Below the pieces are notes generated by a model. It was not told the DNA's origin. It ran no database searches and worked only from the letters and a program-made list of their open reading frames with translations. A stretch of 64,000 bases of DNA from Thermoactinospora rubra. Its GTDB lineage: Bacteria > Actinomycetota > Actinomycetes > Streptosporangiales > Streptosporangiaceae. This document shows, piece after piece, positions 26,462 through 35,327 of this stretch (position 1 is the stretch's first letter; each line of letters begins with the position of its first letter). The translations under genes and the position numbers were made by a program. The DNA lies in the NCBI RefSeq assembly GCF_002093975.1, contig NZ_MSZZ01000005.1, forward strand, positions 1 to 64,000, written 5' to 3'.

Positions 26462-27607
26462 TCAACCGCCATACGGATTCTTGGCCGTGACATCACGCGG
26501 GGTCACGCGGAAGCCCTGCCAGTGCACCGGCATGGGGTCGGCGTCCTCGTCGCGGGCGACGTGGTGGAAGCCGACGTTCACCCAGATCACCGGATCGGCG
26601 AGCCGCTCCCGCCCGGCGTAGGCGTCCACCGAGTCCGCGCACCGGGGCGCGGCGTTCATGCTGGCCAGGCGCTCGCAGGCGCGGTACTGCGTGACGTAGA
26701 CGTCGTGGTGGGTGAAGGCCTCCTCGGCCGGGCCGCGGTAGCGTGAGCTGTCGGAGTTGCTGATCTCCCAGGAGACGGGGTGGCCGTCGCCGTTGCGCAC
26801 CTTCGGGTCCAGCACCCGCCACCAGCGCATCGGCGCGCTCACCGCCTTCGCCTCGTGCGTGAGGCGCGTGCGGACCATCGTCCGCTTCTTCGTCCCGTTT
26901 CCGGAAAAGTCGTATTGCTCCACGACGTCCCGCGAGCGCCCCTGGATGTCGAAGTCCAGCCGCCAGAACACGTTGTGGCTGTGCGACTCCTCGAAGTGCC
27001 GGTGCCCCACGCCGGTGGGCCAGCCGTGCTTCGGCGTCGTGGTGTAGCCCGCCAGCGAGCCGGTCGCCCCGAGCCGCGGCGTGATCGACCCGTCGTCGCC
27101 GAAGACCCACTCGGCGATGTAGGTGTACCAGCCGACCTGGTAGGCCGCGAGGACGACCAGCTCGTGCCCCTGGGCGGAGCGCCGCCTGCCGGGGTCGCCG
27201 TAGCCGTCCTTGAGGTGCGCGTGCCCGCGCGGCCTGGTCGTCACGCACACCGTCTGCTCCCGCCGCCGCCCGCCGGGGCAGTCCGCCGCGGTCAGCGGGA
27301 CGGCGCTGGGCCCCAGCGAGCCGATGTCGTGGTAGCGCGGCTCGCCGCTGTCGTAGGGGACGTGGATCTGCGCGAGCGCCCCGCTGCGCAGCACGCCCAC
27401 CCCGCGCCGGCCCTTGGGCACGTAGACGACCCTGGTCACCGTCAGGCCCTCGATCGTGCGCATCTCCCAGCACAGCTGCCAGCGCGCCCCGTTGGGCAGC
27501 CGCTGGTCCACCCGGTACGGCTCGCGGCACGGCGCGGCGTCGCGGGAGTCCGGGGCGGTCAGGGTTCCGGCGGCCAGCACGGCCGCGAGCGCTAAGTTGA
27601 GGAGCAC
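26462..27607 (-). CDS. Copper amine oxidase-like catalytic domain protein, secreted
   Basis: The 381-residue protein with an N-terminal signal-like segment (LALAAVLAAGTLTA) starts at a GTG 1 nt after the upstream gene's stop. Its body matches the C-terminal catalytic domain of copper amine oxidases: VPYDSGEPRYHDIGSLG, GWYTYIAEWVFGDDGSI (quinone-cofactor region, Y161 or Y163), HSHNVFWRLDFDIQG (copper HxH ligands), the VNVGFHHVARDEDADPMP segment and a final GFRVTPRDVTAKNP. The usual N-Y-D/E-Y cofactor motif reads W-Y-T-Y, so quinone formation and activity are uncertain. The N-terminal domains normally fused to it are absent and appear to be encoded by the preceding gene. Confidence 0.7.
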   Translation of the reverse strand: MLLNLALAAVLAAGTLTAPDSRDAAPCREPYRVDQRLPNGARWQLCWEMRTIEGLTVTRVVYVPKGRRGVGVLRSGALAQIHVPYDSGEPRYHDIGSLGPSAVPLTAADCPGGRRREQTVCVTTRPRGHAHLKDGYGDPGRRRSAQGHELVVLAAYQVGWYTYIAEWVFGDDGSITPRLGATGSLAGYTTTPKHGWPTGVGHRHFEESHSHNVFWRLDFDIQGRSRDVVEQYDFSGNGTKKRTMVRTRLTHEAKAVSAPMRWWRVLDPKVRNGDGHPVSWEISNSDSSRYRGPAEEAFTHHDVYVTQYRACERLASMNAAPRCADSVDAYAGRERLADPVIWVNVGFHHVARDEDADPMPVHWQGFRVTPRDVTAKNPYGG

Positions 27608-27608
27608 C

Positions 27609-28253
27609 TCACCACTCCAGAGTGTGGATCTTCTTGGCGGACAGGTCGACGACGATGCGGCTGGTGTCGAGGAACCGCTCGTCGGGCAGGCGCACGAACA
27701 GCCGGACGCACCGGTGGGTACGGCAGGGCCCGCCGCGGAAGATCAGCCCGCGCAGCCCCAGGTCGGAGGCCGAGCGCAGCGGCCTGCCCGCGGCCCTGGC
27801 GTACTCGGCCCTGACGCCCCTGCCCAGCCTCGGATCGGCCAGCAGCAGCTCGGCCGCCACGACCTCCTCGCGCCTGGAGGGCGGCGGCTGCGCGCCCGCG
27901 GCCTTGGACTCGGCCACGACCTCGCCCCGGCCCAGGTCCACGGTCCTGACCACGAGGGTGTCGCGGGCGTAGTCGTAGAAGTAGGCGGCGGCGCGCCGGT
28001 CCCCCTCGTGCGCCTTGTCGTCGTCGCGCTCGACGTACAGCAGCTCCACGCGGCCACCCGCCATGTGCCGCCGGTTCGCGATCTCGCTCGCCCGCCCGAC
28101 CTCCTCGGGGGTGAGCGGATCGCCGGGCGCGGGCTGCTGCTGCCCGGCGGTTCGGGCCGCCTGCGGGGAGCCGTCCCCCGCGAGGAGGATCAGCGCGCCC
28201 GCCAGCACCGCGACGCCCAGCGCCGAACCGGCGAGCGCAACGCCACGCCGCAT
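27609..28253 (-). CDS. Secreted protein resembling amine-oxidase N-terminal domains
   Basis: The 214-residue protein has one N-terminal hydrophobic anchor or signal (VALAGSALGVAVLAGALILL), then a Gln/Pro linker. LTPEEVGRASEIANRR followed by mixed strands and a second half (PPPSRREEVVAAELLLADPR, LGLRGLIFRGGPCRTHRC) resembles the N2/N3 domains of copper amine oxidases. Its TGA is 1 nt from the GTG of the catalytic-domain gene, so the two are probably cotranslated and may form one split enzyme. By itself the sequence would be called hypothetical; the assignment rests largely on its neighbour. Confidence 0.5.
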   Translation of the reverse strand: MRRGVALAGSALGVAVLAGALILLAGDGSPQAARTAGQQQPAPGDPLTPEEVGRASEIANRRHMAGGRVELLYVERDDDKAHEGDRRAAAYFYDYARDTLVVRTVDLGRGEVVAESKAAGAQPPPSRREEVVAAELLLADPRLGRGVRAEYARAAGRPLRSASDLGLRGLIFRGGPCRTHRCVRLFVRLPDERFLDTSRIVVDLSAKKIHTLEW

Positions 28254-28356
28254 GTCGCCTCCTTTACCATCCGTTGACGATCGCCTGCGAAGCGTAGCGG
28301 CATGCTGTCGGCCGTTGGCGGCTAAACGGGCATATTTGCAGGTCAGGTGGGATCTG

Positions 28357-28387
28357 TTGACCTCAATCGAACTTGAGGTCCTACGGT
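28357..28387 (+). promoter_or_regulatory. SoxR/MerR-type promoter of the MFS gene
   Basis: TTGACC (-35) and TACGGT (-10) are 19 bp apart, the elongated spacing used by MerR-family activators. Between them is the inverted repeat ACCTCAA/TTGAGGT (28360-28379), close to the SoxR box. Transcription should begin at or next to the ATG at 28394, giving a leaderless mRNA. No MerR-family gene is in the window. Confidence 0.8.
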
Positions 28388-28393
28388 CGTCCC

Positions 28394-29929
28394 ATGACCG
28401 ACACCGTTGTGACCCGTGCCGGACGGCGCGAGTGGACCGGGCTGGCCGTCCTGGTCCTGCCCACCCTGCTGCTGTCCATCGACATGAGCGTGCTGCACCT
28501 CGCCGTGCCCAAGCTCAGCGCCGACCTGAGGCCGAGCGGCACCGAGCTGTTGTGGATCAATGACGTCTACGGCTTCCTCATCGCCGGGTTCCTCATCACG
28601 ATGGGCTCCCTCGGCGACCGGATCGGCCGCAGGAAGCTGTTGCTGATCGGCGCGGCCGCCTTCGGCGTCGCCTCGGCGCTGGCCGCCTACGCCCCGAGCG
28701 CCGAGCTGCTGATCGCCGCCAGGGCGCTGCTGGGCGTCGCGGGTGCCACGTTGATGCCCTCGACACTGTCCTTGATCAGCAACATGTTCCGCGATCCGAG
28801 CCAGCGGACGGTGGCCATCAGCCTGTGGATGACGGGCTTCACCGGCGGCCTGGTGCTCGGGCCCGTCGTGGGTGGGGTGCTGCTGGAGAACTTCTGGTGG
28901 GGTTCGGTGTTCCTGCTGGGCGTGCCGGTGATGGCGCTGCTGCTGGCGGCGGGGCCGTTCCTGCTGCCGGAGTACCGCGATCCGGGCTCCGGCCGGATCG
29001 ACCTGCCGAGCGTGCTGCTGTCCCTGGCCGCCATCCTGCCGGTGATCTACGGGCTCAAGGAGATCGCCGCGTACGGCGCGAGCCTCGTCCCGGTCCTGGC
29101 GGTGCTCGCCGGGCTGGCGGTCGGCGTGCTGTTCGTGGCCAGGCAGCGCCGGCTGGCCGACCCGCTGGTGGACATGCGGCTCTTCGCCGTGCGGCCGTTC
29201 TCCGCCTCCCTGGCGGCGATGATGATCGTGGTGCTCGTCGGTCCCGGCCTGGGCCTGCTGACGGCGCAGTACTACCAGTTGGTGCTGGGCCTGTCCCCGC
29301 TGGAGGCGGGCCTGTGGTCTCTCCCGCAGGCCGGGGCCATCATCGCCGGATTCGTCGTCACCCCGATGCTGGCCCGCCGGTTCCGCCCGGCCCACGTCAT
29401 CACCGCCGGGCTCCTGGCCGGCGCCGCCGGGGTCGCCCTCGTCACGCGGGCGGATCTCGCGGCGGTCGTGGCGGGTCAGGTGATCTTCTTCCTGGGTGTC
29501 TCGCCGCTGTGGGTGCTGGGTACCGACCTGATCGTCGGCTCGGCTCCGCCCGAGCGCTCCGGCTCGGCCTCGTCGCTGTCGGAGTCGGTGCAGGAGTTCG
29601 GCGGCGCGCTGGGACTGGCCCTGTTCGGCAGCATCGCCACGGCCGTCTACCGGTCACGGATGGAGGTGCCCGACGGCGTGGCTCCCGGTGCGGCCGAGGC
29701 GGCCCGCGACACGCTCGGCGCCGCCGCCGAGGTGGCCGGGGATCTGCCCGCCGGACCCGGCGGGGCCCTGCTGGACGCGGCGCGCGCGGCGTTCACCGGC
29801 GGCCTCCAGGTCGCCGCCGTGGCGGGCGCCGTGATCGTCGTCGTCGCGGCCGTGCTGGCGGCGGTCTACCTGCGGCACGTGCCGCCGACCGCGCGGGAGA
29901 GCGAGCCCGAGCCGGTCAGCGTGCCCTGA
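28394..29929 (+). CDS. MFS drug efflux transporter, 14-TM DHA2 (QacA/EmrB) type
   Basis: The start at 28394 (MTDTVVTRAGRREWTGLAVL) gives 511 residues. Membrane segments run almost throughout, and the count fits the 14-helix DHA2 family. Motif A-like GSLGDRIGRRKLLLIG follows helix 2, LSIDMSVLHLAVPKL is the family's helix 1 signature, and GFTGGLVLGPVVGGVLL is motif C. It is expected to export toxic or redox-active compounds by proton antiport. A SoxR-like promoter directly upstream supports induction by redox-cycling compounds. Its last 14 bases overlap the 3' end of the convergent mak gene. Confidence 0.88.
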   Translation: MTDTVVTRAGRREWTGLAVLVLPTLLLSIDMSVLHLAVPKLSADLRPSGTELLWINDVYGFLIAGFLITMGSLGDRIGRRKLLLIGAAAFGVASALAAYAPSAELLIAARALLGVAGATLMPSTLSLISNMFRDPSQRTVAISLWMTGFTGGLVLGPVVGGVLLENFWWGSVFLLGVPVMALLLAAGPFLLPEYRDPGSGRIDLPSVLLSLAAILPVIYGLKEIAAYGASLVPVLAVLAGLAVGVLFVARQRRLADPLVDMRLFAVRPFSASLAAMMIVVLVGPGLGLLTAQYYQLVLGLSPLEAGLWSLPQAGAIIAGFVVTPMLARRFRPAHVITAGLLAGAAGVALVTRADLAAVVAGQVIFFLGVSPLWVLGTDLIVGSAPPERSGSASSLSESVQEFGGALGLALFGSIATAVYRSRMEVPDGVAPGAAEAARDTLGAAAEVAGDLPAGPGGALLDAARAAFTGGLQVAAVAGAVIVVVAAVLAAVYLRHVPPTARESEPEPVSVP

Positions 29930-31241
29930 AGGCGGCCAGCGGGATCGGCAGCCAGGAGGGCCGGTTGCGCGCCTCGTAGACGACCTCGTAGACGGCCTTG
30001 CCGTACTCCAGGGCGCGCAGCAGCGCCGAGTCGGCCTCGGTGACCTGCCCGCCGCCGGTCACGTAACCCTCCAGGAAGGCCTCGCGGTTGCGCGTGGACC
30101 AGTCCACCGCGCGCTCCTCCAGCTCCTCGGCGTCGGGGTGGTCGGCCAGCAGGTGGCGGGCGGCGTAGTCGAAGGAGCGCAGCATCCCGGCGACGTCGCG
30201 CAGCGGCGAGGCCAGCGCGGTGCGCTCCTCCAGCGGCTGGCCGGGCTCGCCCTCGAAGTCCAGGATGATCCAGTCGGTGGTGGTGCGCATCACCTGGCCC
30301 AGGTGGTAGTCGCCGTGCACCCGCTGCACGGGCACCCGGGCGGTGACGGCCTCGACCTGGTGGAAGGCCTCCTCCACGACGCGCACGTGCCGCCGCAGCT
30401 GCGGCACCTCCTCCACGGCGCGCTCGAGGTTGCGCCAGAAGCCCTCGATCATGCGCTTGACCTCGGGCGGCTCCACGACGTCCGTGGGGAACGCGGCGGC
30501 CAGCTCCAGGTGCACCTCGGCGGTGGCCACGCCCAGCCGGTAGGACTCGGCGGCGAAGTCGCCCCCGGCCTCGGCCGCCGTGACGCCGGGCAGCTGGCCG
30601 TACAGGTCGCGAACGCTGGCCAGCGCGAGGTCCCAGCCGTCGTTGGCGGTGGGCAGGTACTCCTGCATGATCGCCAGCGTCGTGGCGCGGCCGTCCAGGT
30701 CGGCCTCCATCCAGCCGTACGGCTGGGCGATGTGGCGGGCGCCGCGCCCGGCCAGAGCGGTGGTGATCTCCAGCTCGGGGTTGATCCCCGGGATGAGGCG
30801 GCGGAACAGCTTGCAGATGTAGGCCTCGCCGTACACCAGCGAGGTGTTGGACTGCTCGGCCCCCAGCACCAGGCTGCGCGGGCTGGTGCCGATCTCCACG
30901 CCGGGCACGCGCCGGAAGCGCACGGGGCCGGAGGTGGTGTCGTGCGCCATGCCCTCCAGCAGCACGTGGGTCAGCTCATGGTCGTGCACGGCGTCGTAGA
31001 AGTGCTGCCCGTCGGCCACGCCGATGAGGGCGTGCTTGAGCCGGTCCGGCAGGTCGGGAACGGTGCCGACGAGCACCTGGTAGCGGTCCCTGACGGCGCC
31101 CTGCGCCACCTCGACGATCAGGTGGCGCAGGCCGCCTGCCAGGTCGGTGTCGGATTCGATGCGGAGCGTGTCGATCGGACGCCCCTTGCCCGCGAACCAG
31201 CGTTGGCGAGTGATCCAGCGGGCAAGGAGGTCCTCCAGCAC
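29916..31241 (-). CDS. mak: Maltokinase
   Basis: The 441-residue enzyme phosphorylates maltose to maltose-1-phosphate, the donor for GlgE. The N-terminal cap (LARWITRQRWFAGKGRPI) is characteristic. The kinase core has the aminoglycoside-phosphotransferase fold: VQRVHGDYHLGQVM (catalytic loop HGDxH) and WIILDFEGEPGQPLEER (metal-binding DFE). The GTG start lies 3 nt after the treS stop, with GGAGGAG inside the treS tail, so the two are cotranslated. In many actinobacteria treS and mak are fused; here they are separate. It ends convergently with the MFS gene. Confidence 0.93.
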   Translation of the reverse strand: MLEDLLARWITRQRWFAGKGRPIDTLRIESDTDLAGGLRHLIVEVAQGAVRDRYQVLVGTVPDLPDRLKHALIGVADGQHFYDAVHDHELTHVLLEGMAHDTTSGPVRFRRVPGVEIGTSPRSLVLGAEQSNTSLVYGEAYICKLFRRLIPGINPELEITTALAGRGARHIAQPYGWMEADLDGRATTLAIMQEYLPTANDGWDLALASVRDLYGQLPGVTAAEAGGDFAAESYRLGVATAEVHLELAAAFPTDVVEPPEVKRMIEGFWRNLERAVEEVPQLRRHVRVVEEAFHQVEAVTARVPVQRVHGDYHLGQVMRTTTDWIILDFEGEPGQPLEERTALASPLRDVAGMLRSFDYAARHLLADHPDAEELEERAVDWSTRNREAFLEGYVTGGGQVTEADSALLRALEYGKAVYEVVYEARNRPSWLPIPLAAFRAR

Positions 31242-31244
31242 GAC

Positions 31245-32951
<1,707 letters not shown>

Positions 32952-33036
32952 GGGCCCTCCTTCGCAGGGCTCGTGAGGGAGGGACATGCACACACGTTGA
33001 AGACTCCCCGCTGTTTCTATGCGCCTTGTGGAGGAT

Positions 33037-35088
33037 CTACCGGTTGCCTGCTCGCACGGTGAAGATGTGAGCCGGATGGATGTGAGGATCGAGACGCACG
33101 TAGTTGTGCTGGCGCCAGTGATAGGTCTCGCCGGAGAGCGCGTCGTCCACGACGAACTCGGCGTTCCAGTCCAGACCCAGGGCGGGCATGTCCAGCTCGA
33201 CGGTCGCCTCGTGGGTGTTGTGCGGATCTAGGTTGACGACCGCCAGGACAACGTCGCCCACACCGTGCCGTCGTGTGGCCGGGTCGTAGGCGCCGGGCAG
33301 CCGCTTGGAGAAGCAGACCATGTCCGGGTGGTCGATCCTGTGGAACCGTAGATTACGCAATTCCTGGAGAGCCGGATGGGCTCTTCGGAACAAATTCAGC
33401 TGGGTGATCAACGGGGCCAGCGTGCGCCCTTCGCGCTCGGCCGCCTCCCAGTCGCGCGGGCGGTACTGATATTTCTCGCTGTCCAGGTATTCCTCGCTTC
33501 CCGGGCGAACCGGGACATTCTCCGCAAGCTCATACCCCGAGTAGACACCCCAGGTCGGCGAGGCGAGCGCGGCCAGGATGGCCCGGATCTTGAACGCCGG
33601 CACCCCGCCGTGCTGCAGGTACTCGTTGAGGATGTCGGGCGTGTTGACGAACAGGTTCGGCCGCAGGTAGTGCGAGGTCTCCCCGGCCAGCTCCGTCAGG
33701 TAGGTCTCCACGTCCCACTTGGAGTTCTTCCACGTGTAGTAGGTGTAGGACTGGTGGAAGCCGATCTTGGCCAGCGTGCGCATCATCGCCGGCCGGGTGA
33801 ACGCCTCCGACAGGAAGATCACGTCGGGGTCGGTGGCGTGGATGTCGGCCAGCAGGCGCGCCCAGAAGTTGACCGGCTTGGTGTGCGGGTTGTCCACCCG
33901 GAAGATCCGCACGCCGTGGTCCATCCAGTGCCGCAGCACCCGCTTGATCTCCGCGTAGATGCCCTCGGGATCGTTGTCGAAGTTGAGCGGGTAGATGTCC
34001 TGGTACTTCTTCGGCGGGTTCTCGGCGTAGGCGATGGAGCCGTCGGCGCGGATGTTGAACCACTCCGGGTGCTCCTTGACCCACGGGTGGTCGGGGGAGC
34101 ACTGCAGGGCGAAGTCCAGCGCCACCTCCAGGCCGAGCCGGTTGGCCTGGGCCACGAAGGCGTCGAAGTCCTCGATCGTGCCGAGGTCCGGGTGGACCGC
34201 GTCGTGGCCGCCGGCGTCGCTGCCGATGGCCCACGGGGAGCCGGGATCGTCCGGCCCGGCGGTCAGGGTGTTGTTGCGGCCCTTGCGGAAGGTGACGCCG
34301 ATCGGGTGGATCGGCGGCAGGTAGACCACGTCGAAGCCCATGCGGGCGATGGCGGGCAGGCGCCTGGCGGCGGTCTCGAAGGTCCCGGACTTGCTGGCGC
34401 CCGACTCCGTCACGATCGCGCCCTCCGACCGCGGGAAGAACTCATACCACGATCCGTACAGGGCGCGCCGCCGGTGCACACGCACCTTCATGGCCTTGGA
34501 CCTGGTCACCAGGTCGCGCAGCGGGTGGGCCTCCAGCAGGGCCGCGGTCTCCGGCAGCTGGGCCACGCTCAGCCGGGCACGCGGGTCGAGGGTCTCGTCG
34601 CGCAGCGTCGAGGCGAGCGACAGCAGGGCCGCCCGGTGCCCGCACGGCTCGCCGTTCGTGCGGGCGCCGCCCTCGTGGGAGGGGCAGTCGGCCTGCCGCA
34701 CGCCCTTCGCGGCGCGCTCGAACAGCCGGGCGCCCTCCTCGCACATCAGGTCCACGTCGATGCCGCGGGGGATCTTGATCCCCGCGTCGTGCAGCCACGT
34801 CGCGATCGGGTCGCTCCACGCCTCCACGCGGAACTGCCAGTCGCCCTCGGCCGGCAGCGACACCGACACGCCCCACCGGTCCGTGCCCGGGGCGAGCTCG
34901 CGCATGGGTTTCAGCCTGCCGCGGGCGCCGTCCGGGGAGATGAGCACCACACCGGCGGCGACCGCGTCGTGCCCCTCGCGGAACACGGTCGCGGAGATCT
35001 CGAAGGTCTCGCCGGCCACCGCCTTGGCGGGCCAGGCGCCACAGTCGACGACAGGTTGGATGTCCGAGATGGGAATACGTCCGATCAT
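33037..35088 (-). CDS. glgE: Alpha-1,4-glucan:maltose-1-phosphate maltosyltransferase GlgE
   Basis: The start at 35088 (MIGRIPISDIQPVVDCGAWP) gives 683 residues; longer frames upstream are not conserved-looking. GlgE extends alpha-glucan chains with maltose-1-phosphate. The N-terminal domains (about 1-190) precede the GH13 barrel with VVYLPPIHPIGVTFRKGRNN, ALDFALQCSPDHPWVKEHP, VRIFRVDNPHTKPVNFW (nucleophile Asp), IFLSEAFTRPAMM (acid Glu) and HQSYTYYTWKNSKWDVETYL, all diagnostic. It is the first gene of glgE-treS-mak. A perfect inverted repeat in the divergent region with glgP is a likely control site. Confidence 0.97.
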   Translation of the reverse strand: MIGRIPISDIQPVVDCGAWPAKAVAGETFEISATVFREGHDAVAAGVVLISPDGARGRLKPMRELAPGTDRWGVSVSLPAEGDWQFRVEAWSDPIATWLHDAGIKIPRGIDVDLMCEEGARLFERAAKGVRQADCPSHEGGARTNGEPCGHRAALLSLASTLRDETLDPRARLSVAQLPETAALLEAHPLRDLVTRSKAMKVRVHRRRALYGSWYEFFPRSEGAIVTESGASKSGTFETAARRLPAIARMGFDVVYLPPIHPIGVTFRKGRNNTLTAGPDDPGSPWAIGSDAGGHDAVHPDLGTIEDFDAFVAQANRLGLEVALDFALQCSPDHPWVKEHPEWFNIRADGSIAYAENPPKKYQDIYPLNFDNDPEGIYAEIKRVLRHWMDHGVRIFRVDNPHTKPVNFWARLLADIHATDPDVIFLSEAFTRPAMMRTLAKIGFHQSYTYYTWKNSKWDVETYLTELAGETSHYLRPNLFVNTPDILNEYLQHGGVPAFKIRAILAALASPTWGVYSGYELAENVPVRPGSEEYLDSEKYQYRPRDWEAAEREGRTLAPLITQLNLFRRAHPALQELRNLRFHRIDHPDMVCFSKRLPGAYDPATRRHGVGDVVLAVVNLDPHNTHEATVELDMPALGLDWNAEFVVDDALSGETYHWRQHNYVRLDPHIHPAHIFTVRAGNR

Positions 35089-35181
35089 CGCTCTTGATCT
35101 CGTTTGGACGGCACGCCGGTGCCGCCGCGCTGTACGTGGCGGAACGATCTTTGCATGTTCGTCTGGGCTGCAAACGGACCT

Positions 35182-35207
35182 ATGCCCTAGACACGCCGCT
35201 AGGGCAT
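35182..35207. promoter_or_regulatory. Inverted repeat between glgE and glgP
   Basis: ATGCCCTAG and CTAGGGCAT are perfect 9-bp arms around 8 nt, 94 nt upstream of glgE and 121 nt upstream of glgP. A further half-site-like TTGCCCTAA lies at about 35218-35226. This is a good candidate operator for coordinated control of glucan synthesis and breakdown; the regulator is unknown. Confidence 0.55.
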
Positions 35208-35289
35208 GTTGAGGGAGTTGCCCTAATAGTCCCTCTTCATGCGCCGATGCGGAAGGTGGGTTTAGCGCCCGGTACCTTGGGTGAAGGTT

Positions 35290-35319
35290 CTGACCCGAGT
35301 CCACAGAAAGCCGTAGGGT
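35290..35319 (+). promoter_or_regulatory. glgP: Probable glgP promoter, leaderless
   Basis: CTGACC and TAGGGT are separated by 18 bp, and the GTG start lies 8 nt after the -10 box. There is no ribosome-binding site, so a leaderless transcript is likely. Confidence 0.45.
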
Positions 35320-35327
35320 CGTCAATC

